This document shows, piece after piece, positions 14,201 through 26,200 of a stretch of 64,000 nt of DNA (position 1 is the stretch's first letter; every line of letters begins with the position of its first letter). Origin of the DNA: Ostrinia nubilalis (Eukaryota; Arthropoda; Insecta; Lepidoptera; Crambidae); NCBI RefSeq assembly GCF_963855985.1, contig NC_087117.1, positions 4,909,001-4,973,000 of the forward strand, written 5' to 3'. Made by a program: the position numbers and the translations under genes. A model generated the notes under the pieces. It did no database searches. It saw only the letters and a program-made list of their open reading frames with translations, and was not told the origin of the DNA.

Positions 14201-17200
14201 TGACCACCAGCACAGACACGCCGCTTCCGATGTTGACCAGTAGGAACGGCTGACTCAGTTAAGCGCTAAAGTCCGGTCGCCGAGCACGTAGAATTTCGTC
14301 CGATGATCCCAAGTTACCCATCCCTATTTATATTGCTGTCGCGACTGTGCGACGGGCGGCCGCAGTGAGTGTGCGAGGGCGACAGCAATATAATTACGCG
14401 AGAGCGATAAGGATGGGTAGCTTGGGGTCATTGGGCGAAATTCTACGTGCTCGGCGACCGGAATTCAGACCTATAATATCGAGCATCTTTGTAATATTCA
14501 CCTAGTGCCGCTGACGCGGTAATAGTCGTCCGGAGCGTTGACCACCAGCACGCCGCTCCCTATGTTGACCAGTAGGAACGGCTGACTCAGTTAAGCGCTA
14601 AAGTCCGGTCGCCGAGCACGTAGAATTTCGTCCGATGCTCCCAAGCTACCCATCCTTATCCCTCGCGCCTATTTATATTGTTGTCGCGACTGTGCGACGG
14701 GCGGCCGCAGTGAGTGTGCGAGCTCGACAGCAATATAATTACGCGAGAGCGATAAGGATGGGTAGCTTGGGGTCATTGGGCGAAATTCTACGTGCTCGAC
14801 GACCGGACTTTAGACCTATAATATCGAGCATCTTTGTGATATTCACCTAGTGCCGCTGACGCGGTAATAGTCATCGGGAGCGTTGACCACCAGCACAGAC
14901 ACGCCGCTTCCGATGTTGACCAGTAGGAACGGGTACGGGCTTGAGAAGTCAAACGGTTTGCGCACGTAGAGACTTAGAGCCGCCTCGGAGTATGGTGGCT
15001 GGAACAAATACAAAATAATTACACATTGTTTTTTATAATTATAATAAGGATTTCTTAAGGAACACTAAAAAAATTAGAACAAAATATTGCACTAAAACAT
15101 ACCAAAATTGAATTGAGAAACGCCTATTGTTGAAGTCGGTCAAAAAGGGATTCCTCACGCTGGCTTTGGCTTTTTTTTCCTACTAATATTATAAATGCGA
15201 AAGTTTGTGTGGATGTTTGTTACTCTTTCACGCAAAAACTACTGAACGGATTTTGATGAAACTTTACAGTATTATTGTTTATAACCCAGAATAACATATA
15301 GGCTATAATTTATGACGATCTGTGACAAACTAAATTTCACGCGGGTGAACGCGGGCCAAAAGTTAGTATTTTTATACTTTTTTACCGTTTTCAAAAAAGA
15401 TTCCAATTCATCTGTATTTTTTAGGGTGTCCGCCAAATCCTCCATTTGCCTCTATCTGGTAAATTATTAAAGGTCGTGCGTACGGTCGTGCCTCTGCAGG
15501 GATGACAAAATGACCTGTTGTTGATGAAAACAATGATAACGATGATAATGAAGGTAATGATGATGTTAATAACGATTATGACAAAAATGATGAAGACTCA
15601 CCGAATCGCCAGGCTGCCTGTGGGCAGGTTACTCATCTATCTGAGCCCTACTAGTAGTACAGAAGACCAAGAAGAAATAAGAAGAAGACTCACCGAATCC
15701 CCAGGCTGTCTATGGACGGGTTGCTTATCAGGCGGCGCCCAGTAGTAGCACTCCTGAGCGTTCATAGCGTCCACGAAGAGAACGCCCGCGATTAATGCTT
15801 CCAACTCGTCTATCCAGAAGACTTACCGACTCGCCAGGCTGACGACAGAGTTGTCCCGAAGAAAAATACGAAGAATCAACAAGACAGTGATCTTCCCGTG
15901 ACGCCTAGTAGGAGCCCAGAAGGATCAAGGCATTAGTGGGTTAGTCATCCAACAGCTTCCAGTAATAGCCCATAAGAAGACCAAAAAGAGAATCCAAAAG
16001 AAGACACCCAATCTGTGGGTTTCTCTTCTGTCAGTCTGCATCCTAGTAGTAACACGGAAGAACAAGAAGAAAGAACACACCGGGTCACCGTGTCACTTAT
16101 CAGGCGAAGTCCAGTAGTAATAGTAGCCCAGAAAAACAAGAAGACTCGCTGAATCATTGGGTTTCTCTTCTGCCAGTCTGCATCCTAGTTATAGCTCAGA
16201 AGAAGAATAAGAAAAATACTTACCAAGTCTTTTTGTGTAGCCTAGTAGGAGCCAAGAAGAAGACTCGCTGAATCTATGGGTTTCTCTTCTGCCAGTCTGC
16301 ATCCTAGTTATAGCTCAGAAGAAGAATAAGAAAAATAATTACCAAGTCATCTGGCGTAGCCTAGTAGGAGCCAAGAAGAAGACTCACCAAATCTGCAGAC
16401 TTCTCTTCTATGTATCTGTCTGCATCCTAACAGCAGCACAGAAGAAATAAGAAGAAGACTCACCGAATCCCCAGGCTGTCTATGGACGGGTTGCTCATCA
16501 GGCGGCGCCCAGTAGTAGCACTCCTGAGCGTTCATAGCGTCCACAACTAAAACGCCTGCGGTCAATGCATCCAGCTCGTCTATCCAGAAGACTTACCCAG
16601 TCGCCAGGCTGACGACAGAGTAGACCCAGAGAAGAAAAGACGAAGAAGAATCAACAAGACAGTGATCTTCCCGTGACGCCTAGTAGGAGCCCAGAAGAAC
16701 CAAGGCATTAGCGAGTCATCCAACAGCGTCCAGTAGTAGCCCATATGAAGACGAAAAAGAAAAACCAGAAGAAGACATCCAATCTATGGGTTTCTCTTCT
16801 GTCAGCCTGCACCCTAGTAGTAACACGGAAGAACAAGAAGAAAGAACACACCGTGTCACTTATCCGGCGACGTCCAGTAGTAATAGTAGCCCAGAAAAAC
16901 AAGAAGACTCGCTGAATCTATGGGTTTATCTTCTGTCAGTCTGCATCCTAGTTATAGCTCAGAAAAAGAATAAGAAAAATACTTACCAAGTCATCTGGCG
17001 TAGCCTAGTAGGAGCCAAGAAGAAGACTCACCGAATCTGCGGGTTTCTCTTCTATGTATCTGTCTGCACCCTAACAGCAGTATAGAAGAAATAGAAGAAG
17101 ATTGACCTCTGTGAGTCTTCTTCCACTGGCGACTCTTCGCCAGGCTGCCTGTGGGCAGGTTACTCATCTATCTGAACCCTACTAGTAGTACAGAAGATCA

Positions 17201-20200
17201 AGAAGAAAGAAGAAGAAGACTCACCGAGTCTCCAGGCTGCCTATGGACGGGTTGCTCATCAGGCGGCGCCCAGTAGTAGCACTCCTGAGCGTTCATAGCG
17301 TCCACAAATAAAACGCCCGCGAGCAATGCATCCAGCTCGTCTATCCAGAAGACTTACCAAGTCGCCAGGCCGACGACAGAGTAGTCCCAAAGAAAAAGAC
17401 GAAGAAGAATCAACAAGACTGGTCTTCCCGTGACGCTTAGTAGCAGTCCAGAAGAATGAAGGCATTAGTGAGTCATCCAACAGCGTTCAGTAGTAGACGA
17501 AAAAGAGAAATCAAAAGAAGACACCCAATCCGTGGGTTTATCTTCTGTCAGTCTGTCTAGTTGTAGCTCAGAAGAAGAATAAGAAAAATACTTACCAAGT
17601 CATCTGGCGTAGCCTAGTAGGAGCCAAGAAGATGACTCACCAAATCTGCAGATTTCTCTGCTATGTATCTGTCTGCATCCTAACAGCAGCACAGAAGAAA
17701 TAGAAGAAGACTGACCTCTGTGAGTCTACTTCCACTGGCGACTCTTCGCCAGGCTGCCTGTGGGCAGGTTACTCATCTATTTGAGCCCTAGTAGTAGTAC
17801 AGAAGAACAAGAAGAAAGAAGAAGAAATAAGAAGAAGACTCACCGAATCCCCAGGCTGTCTATGGACGGGTTGCTCATCAGGCGGCGCCCAGTAGTAGCA
17901 CTCCTGAGCGTTCATGGCATCCACAAATAAAACGCCTGCGATCAATGCATCCAGCTCGTCTATCCAGAAGACATACCGAGTCACCAGGCTGACGACAGAG
18001 TAGTCCCGAAGAAGAAAAAGACGTAGAAGAATCAACAAGACAGCGGTCTTCCCGTGACGCCGAGTAGGAGCCCAGAAGAACCAAGGCATTAGCGAGTCAT
18101 CCAACAGCGTCCAGTAGTAGCCCATAAGAAGACGAAGAAGAAAAATAAGAAGACTCACCAAATCTATGGGTTTCTCTTCTGTCAGTCTGCATACTAGTAG
18201 TAATACGGAAGAACAAGAAAGAAGAACACACCGGGTCACCGTGTCACTCATCCGGCGACGTCCAGTAGTAATAGTAGCCCAGAAAAACAAGAAGACTCGC
18301 CGAATCTATGGGTTTATCTTCTGTCAGTCTGCATCGTAGTTGTAGCTCAGAAGAAGAATAAGAAATAGACTTACCAAGTCATCTGGCGTAGCCTAGTAGG
18401 AGCCAAGAAGAAGACTCACCGAATCTGCGGGTTTCTCTGTCTGCATCCTAACAGCAGCACAGAAGAAATAGAAGAAGACTGACCTCTGTGAGTCTTCTTC
18501 CACTGGCGACTCTTCGCCAGGCTGCCTGTGGTCAGGTTACTCATCTATCTGAGCCCTAGTAGTAGTACAGAAGAACAAGAAGAAAGAAGAAGAAATTAGA
18601 AAAAGACTCACCGAATCGCCAGGCTGCCTATGGACGGGTTGCTCATCAGGCGGCGCCCAGTAGTAGCACTCCTGAGCGTTCATAGCGTCCACGAATAAAA
18701 TGCCCGCGATTAATGCATCCAGCTCGTCTATCCAGAAGACTTACCGAGTCGCCAGGCTGACGACAGAGTAGTCCCGTCACCGTGTCACTCATCCGGCGAC
18801 GTCCAGGTAATAGTAGCCCAGAAAAACAAGAAGACTCGCTGAATCTATGGGTTTCTCTTCTGTCAGTCTGCATCCTAGTTGTAGCTCAGAAGAAGAATAA
18901 GAAAAATACTTACCAAGTCATCTGGCGTAGCCTAGTAGGAGGAGCCAAGAAGAAAACTCACCAAATCTGCAGACTTCTCTTCTATGTATCTGTCTGCATC
19001 CTAACAGCAGCACAGAAGAAATATTTGCCAGGCTGCCTGTGGGTTACTTATCTATCTGAGCCCTACTAGTAGTACAGAAGAAGAAGAAGAAATAAGAAGA
19101 AGACTCACCGAGTCGCCAGGCTGTCTATGGACGGGTTGCTCATCAGGCGGCGCCCAGTAGTAGCACTCCTGAGCGTTCATAGCGTCCACGAATAAAACGC
19201 CTGCGATCAATGCGTCCAGCTCGTCGAGCTTCGATAGACTCATGTTCACTTCCTGGTGGGGACAAAATGATTATTGGTTAGTTGGCGTCATTAGCAAATA
19301 ATTCCATGACACATGTCTAAGGCTGTGCACCAACTTACTCTAACCGTAACTTTAACAATAACCGGTGTTTTTTGTATGGAGTTTGACAGATTTTTGATAA
19401 AACAGCAGGAAAACCCAATTTTCTACTAAAGCCTGGTCCGTGAGCACGTAGAATTTTGTCCAATGATCCCAAGCTACCCATCCTTATCGCTCGCCCGTAA
19501 TTCTGTTGCTGTCGCGCTCGCACACTCACTGCGTGCGCCCGTCGCACAGTCGCGATAGCAATATAATTACGCGCGAGCGATAAGGATGGGCAGCTAGGGG
19601 TCATTGGACCAAATTCTACGTGCTCACGGACCAGGCTTTAGAAAGAGTAATCTAAATTAGGAATAGTACTGGACCGAACATAGTACCTTGATGAAGTCCT
19701 AAAAATGCTTTAGTGGCCCGAGTTTCTTGCGCTGTTTTATCTTAGGAAAAGTCCAAACCACATTACTGTGAGACGTGTAAAAATGCTCTTTAAAATCCAG
19801 TTTATATTTTTATGAGGAATGATGCTGGTTGCTTCCAACCGAGGAATTCCTTCAGCAGTGGACGTCATATGTCTGTAATGATGGTGATGATGAATTACCT
19901 TGATGAAGTCCTCCTCAAATTTGTAAGCGCCGCCGCCGGTCGCGTATATAGTGTTGACCAGGTCGGCCATGCCTTTGGACCGGGCCAGCTGCAGGAAGGC
20001 ACCCACTTCGGACGTAGGGAACCGTATGAAGTGGAGGGTGGGAAAATAAATATCTACATTCTATCTACACTAGGAACAGTACTGGTCCGAACATAGTACC
20101 TTGATGAAGTCCTCAAACTTTAAAACACCGCAACCTATCACCTATAACGCATTGTCTACAGTGTTACTAGATGCAGAAGATTCATAACGTGTTGCCAAAA

Positions 20201-23200
20201 CTAGCCTAAAACTGCAGGAAAAACCAATTTTCTGCTATGAATAGTAATTTACACTAGGAATAGTACTGGTCAAAAGATAGTACCTTGATGAAGTCCTGCT
20301 AAAACTCAGGCAGCTTCATAATACAATAGATACCTACCATTGTGGGCTGTTAACTAGCTTCACTGTGGGTAAAATAATCTACAAGAAAAGTTATTTACAC
20401 TAGGAATAGTACTGGTCTGAACATAGTACCTTGATGAAGTCCTCCTCAAACTTGTAAGCGCCGCCGCCGGTCGCGTATATAGTATTGACCAGGTCGGCCA
20501 TGCCTTTGGACCGGGCCAGCTGGAGGAAGGCACCCACTTCGGACGTAGGGAACCGTATGAAGTGGAGGGTGCCGCGACGACCGCGGATTTGGACGTTGTC
20601 CATCTGTGGGTAAAAAAATAAATAACTTTATTGACACACACAACAAAAAAGTTAAGAAACGCAATAACAATAGGAAATGTGAATCGAGAGGACTGACGCT
20701 TCGTTTTAGACATCATGATCTGACACTGATCTGTGTTTGCCTCACGCAGGACCTCTTCTTAAGTTATACAGGGTGTTGATTTCAATCCTCGCCATATTTA
20801 TTTAGGTGATCTATTATGACTTACATAAACGCATTCGTTCGTTCGTTTCAGTCAAATGACGTCCACTGCTGGACAAAGGCCTCCCCCAAGGTTTTCCACA
20901 TAAACGCATTATCCACCAAAAAAAATTTACAAACGAAAGTGGAATTTTTAGCGAATATTTTCCGTGCGACCAACTGTATTGTGGCTCGCAATACTGTAAT
21001 AATAATGTTTACACTGCGGCACCATCGAGCTACGCGGATTGCTCGCTTATCATGTCGGATAGCCTACTGAAGGAAGCCAAGTAAAGTAGGTAGTGTAAAT
21101 AGGTATTTTTCTTTGACTGACTAAAGTTAAAGATCGTTTTAATTTTTTTTCTAAGCCAATTTTTTACTGATTCGTGATCAGATTATGCTACTTAATCAAT
21201 TCCCTAGATATGGCGAGGATTGAAAGCAACACCCTGTATAGGGATTATTTAATTACTTTTAGCAACAAAGCACACCGGTTTTATAGGCGTCAAAAATATA
21301 ATCAAAGATACAACAAAACACAAAAGAGTAAATTAATAGCTAAAAGGATGTGCGTTTTGCACAGCCAGTATGGTGAGTTTTCCATCGTAATCACTATCTA
21401 CGTAATCATAGTTAGCTTGAGAATGAAGAATAGTAGTGGAAATAACGAGTCAGGGAACATTACAACGCCATCTATTGACACATGTATTGAACATCGATTC
21501 TTTAATAAACTCCACCGCGATTCAGAGTACACACAGCGCCATCTCTTACTATATTAAGGAATAACTTTTCAAGTACGGTACTAATAATTCCTACCTGCAG
21601 ATGCACGTCTCGCCGGCCAGTGTTTCCATAAGCCGCGTTCCTGGTGAGGTACCGGCGGATGTTCTTGAGCACCTCCGTTTCCTTGTCGATCTCCTTGCGG
21701 TACATCTCTAAAGTCCGGTCACCGAGCAGATAGAATTTCGTCCAATAACCCCAAGCTACCCATCCTTATCGCTCGCGCGTAATTATACTGCTGTCGCGAC
21801 TGTGCGACGGGCGGCCGCAGTGAGTGTGCGATAAGGATGGGTAGCTTGGGGTCATTGGACGAAATTCTATCAGCTCGGCGACCGGACTTAATTCGATGGT
21901 TTCGACTGTCGATAGTGAGACTATATGTACCTGTAGATGCACGTCCCGCCGGCCAGTGTTCCCATAAGCCGCGTTCCTGGTGAGGTACTGGCGGATGTTC
22001 TTCAGCACCTCGGTTTCCTTGTCGATCTCCTTGCGGTTCGTCTCTAGTCGATGGTCCCGACTATCGATAGTGAGACTAATGATTCCAAACTATTGATAAT
22101 AAAGACGATAATGTAACTATTGCTGGTTCCGATTATCGACAGTGAGACTATCAATGGTTCGGGCTATCAATAGTGACACTATCGACATTTACGACTATCA
22201 ATAGTCAAATTATCGACATTTCCGACTATCGAAAGAGAGATTAACGATGTCGATGGCAATAACTATCAATAGTGAGACCATCGACTTTTCCGACTATCAA
22301 AAGAGAGACTATCGACTTTTCCGACTATCAAAAGAGAGACTATCGACATTTCCGACTATCAATAGTGAGACTATCGATAATAACTATCGATGGGTCCGAC
22401 TATCAATAGTGAAGTGAAACTATCGACATTTCTGAATATCGATAGACAGTTTTACTATCAATAGTGAAGTGAAACTATCGACATTTCTGAATATCTATAG
22501 ACAGTTTTAACTTTAAATAATCGTGATAAATACCTGTAGATGCACGTCCCGCCGGCCAGTGTTGCCATAAGCCGCGTTCCTAGTGAGGTACCGTCGGATG
22601 TTCTTGAGCACCTCCGTTTCCTTGTCGATCTCCTTGCGGTTCGTCTCTAGTCGGTTTAGATACAACCATCGACAGTGAGACTATCGACATTTGTGACCAT
22701 CGATGTTAGTAACTATCAACAGTGAGACCATCGATGGAATATCGAAAGTGAGACTTGATAGTTCCGACTATGGATATAGTCTGGTCCGTGAGCACGTAGA
22801 ATTTTGTCCAATGACCCCAAGCTACCCATCCTTATCGCTCGCGCGTAATTATGTTGCTATCGCGCTCGAACACTCACTGCGGGCACCAGTCGCACAGTCG
22901 CGACAGCAATATAATTACGCGCGAGCGATAAGGATGGGTAGCTAGGGGTCTTTGGACAAAATTCTACGTGCTCACGGACCGGGCTTTAGTGAGACTATAT
23001 TATTATGAACCTGCAAATGCACGTCCCGCCGGCCAGTGTTGCCATAAGCCGCGTTCCTGGTGAGGTACCGGCGGATGTTCTTCAGCACCTCCGTTTCCTT
23101 GTCGATCTCTTTGTATTTCGTCTCTAGTCGATGGTCCCAACTATCGATAGTGAGACTCTAATGATTCCGACTATCGATAATGTAACTATTGCTGGTTCCG

Positions 23201-26200
23201 ATTATCGACAGTGAGACTATCAATGGTAGTAACTATCAATAGTGAGACCAGCATCGACTTTTCCGACTATCAATTGTCAAATTATCGACATTTCTGACTA
23301 TCGAAAGTGAGACTATCGATGGTAGTAACTACCGATAGTGTGACTATCGACATTTCTAACTATAGACAGTGAGACTATCAATGGTTCGGGCTATCCATAG
23401 TGACACTATCGACTTTTCCGACTATCAATAGTCAAATTATCGACTTTTCGGACAATCGAAAGTGAGACTACCATTTCTGACTATAGACAGTGAGACTATC
23501 GATGGTAGTAACTACCGATAGTGAGACTATCGACATTTCTGACTATCAAAAGAGAGACTATCGACTATCGATAGTGAGACTATCGATGGGTCCAACTATC
23601 AATAGTGAAGTGAAACTATCGACATTTCTGAATATCGATAGACAGTTTTAACTATAAATACCTGCAGATGCACGTCCCGCCGGCCAGTGTTCCCATAAGC
23701 CGCGTTCCTGGTGAGGTACCGGCGGATGTTCTTCAGCACCTCCGTTTCCTTGTCGATCTCTTTCTATTTCGTCTCTAGTCGATGGTCCCGACTATCGATA
23801 GTGAGACTCTAATGATTCCGACTATCGATAATGTAACTATTGCTGGTTCCGATTATCGACAGTGAGACTATCAATGGTTCGGGCTATCAATAGTGACACT
23901 ATCGACATTTCCGGCTATCAATAGTCAAATTATCGACATTTCCGACTATCGAAAGAGAGACTATAGATGGTAGTAACTATCGATAGTGAGACTATCGACA
24001 TTTCTAACTATAGACAGTGAGACTATCAATGGTTCGGGCTATCAATAGTGACACTATCGACATTTCCGACTATCAATAGTCAAATTATCGACTATCGATG
24101 GTAGTAACTATCAATAGTGAGACCATCGACTTTTCCAACTATCAATAGAGACTATCGACATTTCCGACTATCGATAGTGAGACTATCGATGGTTTCGACT
24201 ATCAATAGTGAAGTGAAACTATCGACATTTCTGAATATCGATAGACAGTTTTAACTTTAAATAATCGTGATAAGTACCTGTAGATGCACGTCTCGCTTGC
24301 CAGTGTTCCTATAAGCCGCGTTCCTAGTAAGGTACCGGCGGATGTTCTTGAGCACCTCCGTTTCCTTGTCGATCTCCTTGCGGTTCGTCTCTAGTCGATT
24401 TAGATACAACCATCGACAGTGAGACTATCGACATTTGTGACCATCGATGTTAGTAACTATCAACAGTGAGACCATCGATGGAATATCGAAAGTGAGACTT
24501 GATAGTTCCGACTATGGATATAGTCTGGTCCGTGTCCGCGTCTGTGCGACGGGCGCCCGCAGTGAGTGTTCGAGCGCGATAGCAACATAATTACGCGCGA
24601 GCGATAAGGATGGGTAGCTAGGGGTCATTGGACAAAATTCTACGTGCTCACGGACCGGGCTTTAGTGAGACTATATTATTATGAACCTGCAAATGCACGT
24701 CCCGCCGGCCAGTGTTCCCATAAGCCGCGTTCCTGGTGAGGTACCGGCGGATGTTCTTCAGAACCTCAGTTTCCTTGTCAATCTCCTTGCGGTTGGTTTC
24801 GCGTGGTTCGAAGTATACCAGCTTGGTTAATGTGCCGCCGATGTCCATGCCGAACCAGGGCATTGCTGGAAGGAATTGTAAATATTGGATTAACTGGAAC
24901 TGATTTTAATGGGTCTATTTGAACTAGAGGAAGGTTGAAGGCACAGGTGTGGATTGATCAGTGTGCTTAGTGCAAGTTTACATTCAAATCACAAACCACA
25001 GCTCTGCAATAAGGGCTATCGTTTTTATACTTAACAGTTGGCACCCCTGGCGATTGACAGGACCTTACTCTACAGTGGCGCCATCTTGATGAGTGCAAAT
25101 GCGATAGTCCTCCTACCACTTTAGCGCTCACCAGTTGGCGCCACTGTCTTCGCTACTAGCAAGTGACAGGACCTTACTCTACAGTGGCGCCAACTGGTGA
25201 GCGCTAAAACGATAGCCCTCATTGGATTACCTAGCTACTTACTAACGAAAAACATAATGATTAGATTGAACATCATTGCTAGCGACTGCGTAAAAATAAT
25301 ATGAAATGTATGACAGATTGTACAGTAGTAGATACTTTCAAGTACTAAAATCTTTTAGATTTTTTTGCGGCACTCGCTAGCTATGTTAGATGATTTTAGT
25401 TCTTGGAAGTAACCTATAGGTTTTTGTCATTTTTTTACGCAGTCCTTAGCGATGACGTTTGGTGTGAACTCGCACTTAGCCCACGGATAGTAAGCACACT
25501 GGTCAAAACCGAACCCAATGGTCCATTCTACGAAACTACAAGAAAGGTTGCAATACGGGAGGAATGGCGATATAATTGTACTTCATCATCATTTCAGCCA
25601 CAGGACGTCCACTGCTGAACACAGGCCTCCCGCAATGATTTCCACAATGAGCGGTTGGTAGCGGCCTGCATCCAGCGCCTTCCTGCTACCTTTATGAGGT
25701 TGTCTGTCAGGTCTACCTTGTGAGTTGACGTTTTACGCTGCGCTTTCCGGTACGTGGCCTCACTCCAGACTCTATACAATATACTTACGAGGTGCATTAT
25801 TGTCTGGAGGCGTTGGAGGCGCGGGCTCCGCCATCTTGGCAGCGCTATTGTCTTTGCTCATCTTCGGGGGCGAGTAGGGGGAGCGTCTCGCACGTTTTAG
25901 AAGTTTACTCCTGAAATATAATACAATAAATTAAGAATTAATGAATAAGTAAATCTTCAAATGGGTCTGACGCAGAATGTGCACTTCGGAAAATACGCAT
26001 TATACAAATGTTAGGCTCAGTTTCCAAAGAGGCGGAGTAGTGCGGAGATGTGCGGCGAAGCTGGCAGGCTATTTCCACCAAAGCCGAGCGGAGAAGAGTG
26101 AAGCGTTGCGGAGACGAGATGTGTGAACTGTGCGTAGCTGTCAGCTGTCAGTCTATTGCTATCTATGAAACACCGCACGGATCCGCACATCTCCGCACTG

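Larger units (their letters stand above)
12119..14581 (-). pseudogene. Array of eight truncated copies of PANK exon 7
   Basis: Truncated copies span 14502-14581, 14164-14249, 13819-13907, 13474-13557, 12871-12960, 12533-12618, 12434-12454 (scrap) and 12119-12207. Each keeps the exon 3' part ([26 protein letters not shown]) and a donor (GTGAAT, GTGAGC or GTAAGC), and none has the exon's 5' half or acceptor. Most breaks fall at the same codon, next to the YPF sequence. Spacing is mostly ~340 bp and many units include the fold-back MITE, showing that the MITE was inside the amplified unit. The copy at 12871 changes the arginine of YYRVSG to cysteine. Confidence 0.9.
21595..24394 (-). pseudogene. 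Array of six truncated copies of PANK exon 4
   Basis: Truncated copies are 24278-24394, 23662-23778, 23011-23127, 22534-22650, 21931-22047 and 21595-21710. Each starts at about [13 protein letters not shown] and reads [20 protein letters not shown] + DVHLQ then a GT donor (GTACTT, GTATTT, GTTCAT, GTACAT, GTAGGA). The GMDIGGTL start and the acceptor are missing from all six. The coding halves are nearly identical and open, while the intervals are different permutations of the CTATCGATAGTGAGAC minisatellite. Two units share a fold-back MITE at the same junction (copies 10 and 11). Confidence 0.93.

Noticed and set aside
12119..14998. Mutually exclusive alternative exons, as in Dscam-type clusters
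   Set aside because: The copies lack the 5' half of the exon and an acceptor, so they cannot replace exon 7. A few have an AG just before the break (for example 12207, 12960) but no pyrimidine tract.
17769..18290. 173-codon minus-strand frame
   Set aside because: Only its middle matches PANK (a truncated exon 6 copy). The ends are translated minisatellite, and there is no acceptor.
22048..24518. Regular short repeats reminiscent of a CRISPR array
   Set aside because: Repeats are 25-30 bp but degenerate, without unique spacers of constant length, and the context is an insect intron. It is a minisatellite.
20603..24865. Two or more whole PANK genes in tandem
   Set aside because: Only single exons are repeated, each in its own place; exons 3, 9 and 10 occur once.
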